From NCBI RefSeq assembly GCF_026627445.1, contig NZ_JAPNLJ010000014.1, positions 1-64,000 on the forward strand: a DNA stretch of 64,000 bases, given 5' to 3'. Shown here piece after piece: positions 37,918 to 45,348 of this stretch. Every line of letters starts with the position of its first letter. The first letter of the stretch is position 1. Made by a program: the position numbers and the translations under genes. This DNA comes from Streptomyces sp. H27-H1 (GTDB lineage Bacteria; Actinomycetota; Actinomycetes; Streptomycetales; Streptomycetaceae). Below the pieces are notes generated by a model. It ran no database searches and was not told where the DNA came from. It saw nothing but the letters and a program-made list of their open reading frames with translations.

Positions 37918-38688
37918 CTGGGACCTGATCGTGGTCGATGAGACGTCGCACTTCGACGTCGCCTGGGAGGAGGAGGGACTGGCCGCTGCACGCGGGTGGG
38001 CCGCCGAGCACGGCCATCTCCTGGCGCCGCTGGACGCTGCCTTCCAGAGCGCGGCGGTGGGGATCTGGCTGAAGAACGCCCGGGGCGCCGCGCGGAACGC
38101 GCAGGAGATCGAGGAGCGGCGTGCCGAGGGGCTGCCGGTGGAGTCGTCGGCCGGAGCGATGACGAGGAAACGGCATGAGCAGCTGGAGGACATCGACCCC
38201 GCGAGGTGCCCGGTGTGGCCGCGGTCATGTGGCAGCGCTGCTTCCACCTCGTCCGACTCCACCTCGGCACCGGAGCGACGCCGCCGACCACTGCGGGCGA
38301 GGTCGTGCGCCAAGGCGAGGACCGCGGCCGGTGGGTCACCACCGTCCAGCACGGGTGGGACCAGCTCACCGGAGTCCAGTAGTGGATGTGCGCGCAGATC
38401 CTCGGCATCGAACCCGCCACCGAGGAAGAGAAGCCGAAGCGCCGCACCAGCCAGGCCGACAAGTGGGCCATGCACTACGCCGCCTCCGCCCAGCACTTCG
38501 CCCGCGAGGGACACCTGACGGTCCCGCGCAAACACGTCGAGACGATCACTGTGGGTGGGGAGGGCGAGGGCCAGGCGCAGCGGGGCGTAGAGCTGAAGCT
38601 CGGGATGTGGGTCGACAACCAGCGCCGTCGGGCTGCCACACTGGCGCCGGAGCGGATGGAGTTGCTGTCCAAGGTGGGGATGCGGTGA
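37918..38688 (+). pseudogene. helicase with helicase-associated (HA) repeats, broken
   Basis: A DEAH-box-like segment (WDLIVVDE) is followed in the same frame by HA-domain sequence (AAEHGHLLAPLDAAF, then VGIWLKNARGAARN). A frameshift near 38222 leads to WQRCFHLVRLHLGTG and GEVVRQGEDRGRWVTTVQ. TAG 38380-38382 follows where relatives have Gln (GVQQWMC). The frame then completes normally (WMCAQILGIEPATEEEKP, then HFAREGHLTVPRKHVE, then LGMWVDNQRRRAATL). The large N-terminal helicase part is missing, and three CCTGGGA tandem copies mark the junction near 37905. Confidence 0.7.
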
Positions 38689-39225
38689 GCGTGATGGGCG
38701 TCGTCACCGCGGCCGGCTATCTGCTCGGGCGGGGGCGCCCGTGGCAGCTTCTGGGCGCCTGCGCGGGCGATCAGGTGCGCTTCACCGGGCCCTGGCCCAC
38801 GTCGTCACCGTGCCGTGCGCCAGCTGGCGGGTGATGCGCGCTCCGATCACCGAGGCGCGGGCGCCGGTACCCGTACGCGATCCTCGCTGGTTCACCAATC
38901 CAACCCGGACAGACAAGGCACAGCGTGAGCTAGGACCAGCACGACGCGACGCGCACGGCCAGGACTGGCCGGTCCTGTGGGAGGCCCGGGGGCCTGGAAG
39001 CGGGGAGGGGGGTGCTTCCGGGCCCCGGGAAGCCGCCGACCGCGGGGGCGGGTGCATTTGTTCGGCGACATCTGATTTAACTATTCTCCCGCCACCACGT
39101 CACGGGCATGGGTCAGGCTGGATGGACCGGGGCTGGCCCGGTGATATCGCGGCATGCGGCAGTCCCCCGTTGCACGGCCGGATGCTGATCGAAGTCAGGC
39201 GTCGACACCATCCAAGGAGGGAAGG
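38689..39225. other. no gene recognised
   Basis: The stretch is G-rich with several short hairpins (for example CCCGGGGGCC near 38986 and CGGGCCCCGGG near 39018). I see no supported frame. Confidence 0.4.
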
Positions 39226-39888
39226 GTGGCGGTCATGACCGAGCACCACACGCGGGAGCATGCCTCCAACCCGCACCAGGACCGCGAAGAAGCCGTCCTG
39301 GAGCGTTACCTGGAGGACTTGCGCAACCGCGTGGGCGAAGAATGCTTCGAGGTAGTGGTGCGGGCGGTGCAGGACGCCTGCCGGCGCTTGAACGGTGAAG
39401 GGCAGGTACTCCTTGACGTGCCGGGCGAGGACGGCTGGACCCCTGGGCTGCAGCGCGAATGTCTCAGCCTCCTGGCCGTGATGATCACCGGAAAGCTGGA
39501 CCATCACCTCATCGAACGCCCCGGACCCGGGCGCAGCACAGGCTGGCTGGTAGTCCAAGCGGACACAGAGCATTCTGCGCCCGCATCGCCGCCGCTACCG
39601 CCCCAAAGCGATCCCGCGGCACAACCACCCGGGAATCCCAACCAGTCCGGAATCCAGTCTCCTGCGCTCCAAGGCCCCAACATGACACTGCCGCCGGCCA
39701 CCCACACGTACCCCGCGGCGATGGTCGACACCGGTACACGGGCACTCATCGAACGGATCGTCACCGCTGTCCGCGACGGCCAGGACCAGCAGGTCCAGGA
39801 ACTGATCACAGCATTCGCCACCGTCGCAGCCGGCCCCGCAGACCTGTACCTGCTGCACGCCCGCCTCCGCGACCCCACGGCAGAGTGA
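39226..39888 (+). CDS. hypothetical protein, two-domain
   Basis: The 220-residue protein starts at GTG 39226, five bases after AAGGAGG; the ATG at 39235 is too far from it. The N-terminal 95 residues form a helical domain (ERYLEDLRNRVGEECFEVVV, then QRECLSLLAVMITGKLDHHL). A Pro/Ser/Gln-rich linker follows, then a second helical segment (RALIERIVTAVRDGQDQQV). I do not recognise it. Two hairpin terminators follow. It is intact. Confidence 0.6.
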   Translation: MAVMTEHHTREHASNPHQDREEAVLERYLEDLRNRVGEECFEVVVRAVQDACRRLNGEGQVLLDVPGEDGWTPGLQRECLSLLAVMITGKLDHHLIERPGPGRSTGWLVVQADTEHSAPASPPLPPQSDPAAQPPGNPNQSGIQSPALQGPNMTLPPATHTYPAAMVDTGTRALIERIVTAVRDGQDQQVQELITAFATVAAGPADLYLLHARLRDPTAE

Positions 39889-39997
39889 CCTCCAGCAAGG
39901 AGACCTCGCCCACGGCCACGCACCTGGCGGGTGGGGGGAGGCCCGGCATGTCACCGTGCGCCAAGCCCCCTGTGAGCCCCCGGCTCAAGACAGATCA

Positions 39998-40023
39998 GGG
40001 CCGCGCGATCGCGCGGCCCTGAT
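39998..40023. terminator. bidirectional hairpin terminator
   Basis: The site is a 26-bp perfect palindrome with arms CAGGGCCGCGCGA and its complement. It lies between convergent genes (39226 plus, 40234 minus). Confidence 0.7.
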
Positions 40024-40071
40024 CGTGTGCGTCACAGATCCCGCCGGGCCCGAACGAAGCCACAGCAAAAC

Positions 40072-40092
40072 GCCCACGCCAACGGCGTGGGC
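40072..40092. terminator. second hairpin
   Basis: The stem is GCCCACGCC/GGCGTGGGC with an AAC loop, also between the convergent genes. Confidence 0.55.
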
Positions 40093-40233
40093 AAAGGGGA
40101 ACTTCCGAACCACGACAGCTGACCCAGACGGTACACGCGACAACCCGCTGTCACCAGGGGAAACGGCTACACGCCACGCCCGGGCACAGGTGCGCGCAGG
40201 CCCGCCGAAAACACGGCGGGCGCCCGCCGCAGC

Positions 40234-40572
40234 TCAAACCGCGGCCGTCGGATTCAACGATTCAGCAGCACACCGATATCCGGCGTTGATTCGCTGGGCC
40301 TCCTCGAGCTGGTCCTCGAGGACGATGATCCGGCAGGCCGACTCGATCGGGGTGCCCTGATCGACGAGCTCCCGGGCACGCGCGGCGATACGCAGCTGGT
40401 AGCGGGAGTAGCGGCGGTGCCCGCCCGCCGAGCGCAGCGGGGTGATCAGGCGGGCCTCGCCCAGGGCGCGCAGGAAACCCTGGGTGGTGCCGAGCATCTC
40501 GGCGGCCCGGCCCATCGTGTAGGCGGGGTAGTCGTCGTCATCAAGCCGGCCGAACGAGTCGTCTGCTGTCAT
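40234..40572 (-). CDS. MerR-like helix-turn-helix regulator
   Basis: The 112-residue protein has a winged helix of the MerR type (YTMGRAAEMLGTTQGFLRAL, then LITPLRSAGGHRRYSRYQL) followed by a helix (ARELVDQGTPIESACRIIVL) that replaces the long coiled coil. Small single-domain MerR-like proteins of this kind are common in Streptomyces. A broken paralogue lies at 31.9 kb. A 13-bp G/C hairpin sits just upstream of its start, possibly an attenuator or an unrelated terminator. Confidence 0.8.
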   Translation of the reverse strand: MTADDSFGRLDDDDYPAYTMGRAAEMLGTTQGFLRALGEARLITPLRSAGGHRRYSRYQLRIAARARELVDQGTPIESACRIIVLEDQLEEAQRINAGYRCAAESLNPTAAV

Positions 40573-40597
40573 TGCACCTCTCTGTGAAACGCGTGGA

Positions 40598-40628
40598 GGG
40601 GCCCGGGTGCATGTGGCACCCGGGCCCC
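40598..40628. terminator. hairpin upstream of the MerR-like gene
   Basis: The stem is GGGGCCCGGGTGC paired with its complement, loop ATGTG. It lies 26 bases upstream of the start codon, so it would form in the leader RNA. Confidence 0.6.
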
Positions 40629-40854
40629 GAAGGAACTGCTACACCATCTGCCGGCCCTCATCCTGCGCCGGCCTTCTGTTTCCGCCGACCCGACTGATAC
40701 TCCGTCGGGGGTGCGGGGATCGCGGTTGCTTGACCGGAGACCACCTCACTAACGATGTCCTGCGGTACCCGGACTCAACACTCCGCCCGGGCGATCCTGA
40801 TGATGCTTAGCCCCTCCGCTCTTTCCCTCTGGATCAATCACTTGCCATACAGGA

Positions 40855-41282
40855 ACTGCGTACTGCTGATACTGCGAACTGCTGGCAACGCTGCACTGCT
40901 GTAACGCGGGTGCTACATCTACTGCTGATACTGCGCACTGCTGTGTGGCCTGCGGTAGCGCCACTCTTCGGCAGCCAGCCCCGTCGCCGATCCTGCGTCT
41001 GCTCTGGCTTAGAACCCCACTGCCGAACCTCCCGGTGCGCGCGCCCGCAGCCGACGCCTTCACCGAGGAACTACCCACTTCACTTCACTGCTGGGTACCG
41101 CGAACTGCACTTACTTTGGGTACTGCCAGTACTGCCACTGCGTTAACTGCGGTCCTGCATGGCGGCCCCTGATCACTGCGGGCCACCCGGTCCGGTCGTC
41201 AGTCCCGTCGCCGTCCTGCAACCGCTCTGGCTTCGGAACTCCACCACCGCACCGTCCTGCGCACTGCAACTGCGTGTACTGC
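40855..41282 (+). repeat. array of 19 ACTGC copies on one strand
   Basis: ACTGC occurs 19 times on the plus strand within 428 bases, often as TACTGC or ACTGCG, at irregular spacing; its complement is nearly absent. Two roughly 60-base segments, about 40978-41040 and 41201-41262, are imperfect direct repeats (CCCGTCGCC ... GCTCTGGCTT). No convincing gene lies within. The composition is less GC-rich than the surroundings. Confidence 0.85.
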
Positions 41283-41497
41283 GGGTACCGCTCTGCCCGG
41301 CAGTTCGTGTCTGCCAGGCCCTGCTGTCTCTCTGGGCTACGAGAGAAACCATAACCACACCACCGCCCAATGTCTACTCCGGCCGTCAGAGGTTTTCGCG
41401 CGTTCGACAGAGAGGTAATTGACCTCGAACAGCACGGGGCATAGGGCGGCCACTGCCCGCTTGACCAGTACAGAGCGGGGCACAGGAACGGGGCAAC

Positions 41498-41812
41498 ATG
41501 CTGGGCAGGACGACGTGCGAGCAGAGTCAAGGGGAGACCGGATGGGCACGATGGGCACCGACCTCGCAGCCGCCCCTTCCTCTGCTTTCCCCGCCAGCGC
41601 ACGCGAGCGGCACCCGGGTCTTCCTCGACACTCTGGCCCGTCCGCTCCCCGGCGAAGCCGAGCAATCCGTGGTCCTGGTCGCCTCGGAGCTCGTCACCGA
41701 CGCCCTGCGGGGAGGCTTCGGCTGGCCCATGGTCAACCGCCTCGCCCCGGCCACCCACGTCACCGCCACCCCCGGCGGCGGCAAAACCGCACGAGCCCTA
41801 CTCCCCCGCTAG
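41498..41812 (+). pseudogene. HATPase anti-sigma-type protein with internal deletion
   Basis: The segment PGEAEQSVVLVASELVTDALR is the N-box region of Streptomyces RsbW-like ATP-binding proteins. It is joined directly to GGFGWPMVNRLA and PGGGKTARALL, which are the C-terminal end of the same family. The middle, with the ATP-lid motifs, is missing, so about 60 residues were deleted in frame. Confidence 0.7.
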
Positions 41813-41817
41813 AACCC

Positions 41818-41933
41818 ACCACAACGCATCCCCCGCCTGGCGGCATTGCCGCCAGGCACCGGCGCCGTTGAAACCAGCGCATCAATCGCGAGACCGTTCC
41901 CGAGCCGGTCTCGCCCCCGGCCCTGGCCTCCCC
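41818..41933. repeat. 116-bp hairpin repeat, copy B
   Basis: This is the partner of 32010-32125. Here the first hairpin is perfect (GCCTGGCGGC A TTGCCGCCAGGC as one palindrome) and the second is GAGACCG ... CGGTCTC. It follows the deleted HATPase gene. Confidence 0.8.
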
Positions 41934-42012
41934 ACGGCCAGAGCCGTCTTCCTTCCCCACACCGCAGCCATAACCACGGCGGGCGAACACGGGCAGCGGC
42001 CCTGTCCATGCG

Positions 42013-42117
42013 GGCAAGCCCCAGCTGCCGCCGACAGCGGGGGCTTGCCCAGGATCACCTACGGCTTGCCCACACCTGTCGGCGGGAGGCTTGCCCGGGG
42101 ATCAGGGGGCTTACCCG
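42013..42117. repeat. GGCTTGCCC repeats and hairpin
   Basis: GGGCAAGCCCC (42013-42023) and GGGGCTTGCCC (42041-42051) form an 11-bp stem. GGCTTGCCC recurs at 42064 and 42089, with a variant (GGCTTACCC) at 42109, spaced 20-25 bases. Confidence 0.65.
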
Positions 42118-42196
42118 GCGGAAGCGGGAGCGCCAGCCGCGGGCCTTCCGCTCTGGTAGGACCTGCTCCTGGTGCGGATCACGCCGAGCCTGGCTT

Positions 42197-42360
42197 TCTA
42201 CATGTCGAAAGGTTCTGGCTCAACTTCTGTGGTGCCGGCTCGACGCTCGGTTCACCAGGGTGCTGAACGCTTGAAACCAGCAGGTCACTCCGTTGGTCCG
42301 AAGCGAGCACGGGCACGGACGGCGCAGCTCCACAGAAGCTGTGCCAGAGCCTGTCGAAGA
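42197..42360. repeat. imperfect inverted repeat, possible MITE
   Basis: TTCTGGCTCAACTTCTGTGG near 42209 is mirrored by CCACAGAAGCTGTGCCAGAG near 42331, within arms of about 29 bases. The 164-bp unit contains no gene. Confidence 0.5.
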
Positions 42361-42633
42361 GCAGCGTTTCGACAGTAGTTCGGGAGTCACCCTGGCCGTC
42401 GGCACCGAGCCGTTGCTCACGACAACGGGAGTCACCACCCATCGCCGGGACTCACGCTTATGGCCTGGGCGCCGCCGGGGCCGGGCCCGGCCGCAGGGGA
42501 ACATCAGCGCCGCACGCCGTCGGACGAGACCTCTGCACGACACGGCAGCTCCGGGGGCACTCCTCCCCGCATTCGACATGGCCGCGTGCTAGGGATAACA
42601 AACAAAGAAGCCCAAAATGAGAGGTATACGACG

Positions 42634-42918
42634 ATGCGCACAACTCTTCTCCGCGTGACGACCGCACTGGGCGCCGCGACGGTGCTGGCTGTCTGCGGCG
42701 CCGGCACGGCCAGCGCCGACGACACGGGGCCGGGCCATTCTGTGGGTAGCTCCGGCTTCGGTAACTCGGGCGTCGGCAACGCGGGCGCTCTCAACGACGG
42801 CCTCGGCAACGCAGGCATCGCCAACTGGGGTCTGGGCAACGCGGGCATTGGCAACACCGGCATCGGCAGCCACGGCATCGGAAACTCCGGCATCGGCAGC
42901 TCCGGCATCGGAAACTGA
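42634..42918 (+). CDS. small secreted Gly/Asn pentapeptide-repeat protein
   Basis: The 94-residue precursor starts at ATG 42634 with GAGAGG ten bases upstream. Its signal peptide ends near GAGTASA. The mature part is about 65 residues of five-residue repeats (GFGNS, GVGNA, GLGNA, GIGNT, GIGSH, GIGSS), like the GNxGxGN motif of mycobacterial repeat proteins. Such repeats can form a right-handed beta helix. The hydrophobic-glycine character suggests a surface or matrix peptide. It is intact, with no neighbours on the same strand. Confidence 0.7.
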   Translation: MRTTLLRVTTALGAATVLAVCGAGTASADDTGPGHSVGSSGFGNSGVGNAGALNDGLGNAGIANWGLGNAGIGNTGIGSHGIGNSGIGSSGIGN

Positions 42919-43153
42919 GGCAGGCCCACGGCCAAGCACCACCGCGTCACACGACGCGCCTGGCTGACCTCGGGCCGGCCCACCCGGGCCCCCTTCCATG
43001 AGCGGCAGGCCCGGGTGCCCGGCGCGGAGCAGCTGACCCACGAGGACGGCTGACCGCGCGAGCAGAATCGGCTTCACCTGGTTGCACGAACACCAGGACG
43101 CCGCCGCCCCCCATGCGGCCCACCTGGCCGCATGGGGGGCGGCGGGTACGGCT

Positions 43154-43483
43154 TCAACGCCGGATCGCGGCCCACTGTGGCTCGCTGCCTTCCGCTCTCG
43201 TTCTCGTTCTCGTTCTCGTGAACATCGACATCCCGGGCACCAGGGCGGGAAACCCGCCCGCTCGGTAGTGCCGGACCCACTGGTCCAGCGTGCTGCGGAC
43301 GACCTTCACCCATCGGCCCAACGGATCGGTGTGTTCCTTCTCTGCCAGTTCGCGGGCGAGTTTCCCGCGCTGGCGTGTCGTGAGCTTCGTGTCGATCAGG
43401 TCCTGGATCAGGCCGTAACGGAACAGGCCCATCTGCCGGGCCCTCTCCGCCCGCCCACGGTCCTCATCCTCGTTTGGTGACAT
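43154..43483 (-). pseudogene. Mu/IS-type transposase, N-terminal fragment
   Basis: From ATG 43483 the frame encodes an N-terminal helix-turn-helix region of a large DDE transposase (MGLFRYGLIQDLIDTKLTTR, then REHTDP-like KEHTDPLGRWVKVVRSTLDQ, then HYRAGGFPALVP). It then runs into a GAGAAC hexamer repeat (43195-43220), giving RTRTRTR, and ends. The DDE core is missing. Confidence 0.65.
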
Positions 43484-43586
43484 AGGCAACCCACCTCGCG
43501 TCTCGAACAGAGCCCGCCGATTCCCCGGCGGACACGATCAAGGCTTCCGGCACCTGCCGATCCCGCCCAGGGGCGGCCCGTGGTGA

Positions 43587-44177
43587 TCAAATGGCTGTAG
43601 AAGGCGAGGTCAGCAGCCTGCCACCTATCGCCCGTCCGGCGAACTCCCACCGCGACACCGTGAGCATGTGCGGCCACCTCGCTGCGGCTGCCCGGTGCGC
43701 TGCTGCCACCGCTGAAACGGCATCGACGAGCGTCAACGGCGCCGCAGCCGGCATCACTGGGTCATCGGCCAGCGCGACCAGGACGACGGTGAAATGCCGT
43801 CGGACGTCCTCCGCCCGCCCGGCCAACGCCCGCAACCAGTCGCGGACCGTGCCCTCGGCCAGGCCCAGGACGGCGGCGACTCGGCCGTGCCCCATGCCCA
43901 ACGCGGCTATCTCCAGCCCGGCCCCGATCACCACGGCCGCATCCGCCCGCCGCGCCCAGAAAACCTCCGCCAGCAGCACGTGCATGACGCCGCAGCCCGA
44001 GCAACGCGTACAGCGCGGCCGCAGAAACAGCCTCGCTCCCAGATCGCCCCGTACTTCCCGGGGGCGGCCATGACCCCACGGTGCCAGAACCGCCCCACAT
44101 GGCGGGCACGTCAGCCGGCCGGCCCGCAGCTGTCGCTCTACCAGCAGCGGAACCTGTGCAAACGAACCGGCGGTCAT
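43587..44177 (-). CDS. zinc-ribbon/HTH accessory protein of a transposon (DUF6431-like)
   Basis: The 196-residue protein has an N-terminal zinc ribbon (LTCPPCGAVLAPWG, then CTRCSGCGVMHVLL) and a helix-turn-helix (GHGRVAAVLGLAEGTVRDWL). Proteins with this layout are encoded beside Mu-type transposases in Streptomyces and probably help bind element ends. It sits just upstream of the transposase fragment on the same strand, as in that arrangement. The frame is intact, but its partner is broken. Confidence 0.6.
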   Translation of the reverse strand: MTAGSFAQVPLLVERQLRAGRLTCPPCGAVLAPWGHGRPREVRGDLGARLFLRPRCTRCSGCGVMHVLLAEVFWARRADAAVVIGAGLEIAALGMGHGRVAAVLGLAEGTVRDWLRALAGRAEDVRRHFTVVLVALADDPVMPAAAPLTLVDAVSAVAAAHRAAAARWPHMLTVSRWEFAGRAIGGRLLTSPSTAI

Positions 44178-44212
44178 GCCCGGATCACCCGGTCAGTAGC
44201 ACCAGATTCCGA

Positions 44213-44612
44213 TCAGCCACACGCGTCTGGAGGGGAGACTGTCCCGAATTCGGTACGCCAGTCCGGCAGATCCTTGTCCAGCCATTCCTCGACCGTTCGC
44301 CGCCACGGGTCGGGGGAGTCGCCGCCGGCGACATCAGCCCACGTGTCTTCCGCCAACTCCGCATCGATGACCAGGCTGTCGAGGTAGGCGTCGAAGCTGT
44401 CAGTGACCTTGGTGAAGACACCTTTCGACAGGTATCCGGGCCAGGAAATGCCATGGACGAAGGTGTGGAGCTGGCCATGGGTCGCCGGATTCAGGTCCAG
44501 AAACAGGGTGTCGCTGCCGCCGTTGCGGGCAATCGGCAGAAGGCCCGCGAGCGAGACCTCATCGGCGAGCCCTCCTTCACGGCTGCGGCGGTAGGGGCAG
44601 GCCGCAGGCGGA
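44213..44612 (-). pseudogene. SMI1/KNR4 (SUKH)-family protein, 5'-truncated
   Basis: The minus strand encodes about 130 residues ending at TGA 44213-44215: LLPIARNGGSDTLFLDLNP, then HTFVHGISWPGYLSKGVFTK, then SFDAYLDSLVIDAELAEDTW, then VEEWLDKDLPDWR. This matches the C-terminal two-thirds of SMI1/KNR4-type immunity proteins. The 5' end is cut by an IS256 remnant near 44610, and no start is visible. Such proteins usually protect against contact-dependent or polymorphic toxins; no toxin gene is seen. Confidence 0.65.
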
Positions 44613-45010
44613 AAGAGACAGCACCATCTCGTCGACGCCGGTCAGCCGGCGCTGCCGCTTCTTGAGATCTGCGGCTCGAACGAGCCCTCCCGGTCCCTCG
44701 GGACCTCGAGCACCACCGGGCCGACCTCAGTCACCACGGTCTTGGACCGGGTTCCGTTGCGGGTGTTGCCCGAGCCTGCCTTCTCGTGCTTCTCGTGCCC
44801 GAGATGGTCAGGGATCTCGCCTTCCAGGGCCGACTAGAGGATCCTCTTCCTCAGCTGCTGCAACATGCCACCCTGGCCGGTCAGCTTGATCCCCTCGGCC
44901 TTGGCACGGTCCACCAGCTGACCGATCAGCTGGTCATCCGAAACGTCCGGCGCCAAGCTGGCCGGCTGTACTTCCACCACGGCCTCCGCCGACACGGTCA
45001 CGTCTGTCAT
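44600..45010 (-). pseudogene. IS256-family transposase, N-terminal remnant
   Basis: From ATG 45010 the frame encodes the IS256 N-terminus (DDQLIGQLVDRAKAEGIKL, then GMLQQLRKRIL), a TAG at 44834-44836 in place of Glu, then SALEGEIPDHLGHEKHEKAG, then NGTRSKTVVTEVGPVVLEVP and DREGSFEPQI. A one-base deletion near 44665 shifts the frame to KKRQRRLTGVDEMVLSLSA. The DDE core is absent. It joins directly to the SMI1/KNR4 fragment. Confidence 0.8.
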
Positions 45011-45348
45011 CAGGTGTCACTTCCTGTTAGAAGATCCACCGTCGACCGTACAGACCCTCAAAAGCCCAGGCCCGACTTCCGTGGGCTCTTCCCGGGCACC
45101 GAGCATGACTGCTCGGAAGCACTACGACCAGTACCCCGACACGGCGCCCTCCTCATGACGCTCTGACACCGCCCGCACGGCTGCGCCCCCGCCCGATCGC
45201 TCGGCGGGGGCGGGGTCCGGACCACGCTGATGGTCCTACCGGCGCCGCGAGCCACGGCTCCCCGTAGCCACACTTCGACGGCCGCCCAGGCCGACAGCCG
45301 TGGTCAAGACCCGGGCCGGCCTGTCGGCAGCGCTCCTGATCAGTACAC
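45011..45348. other. no gene recognised
   Basis: This is the intergenic region after the pectate lyase. It holds no supported frame. Confidence 0.4.

Noticed and set aside
40855..41282. CRISPR array or coding repeat
   Set aside because: The unit is only 5-6 bases with irregular spacing and no spacers of constant length, and all frames lack a recognisable protein.
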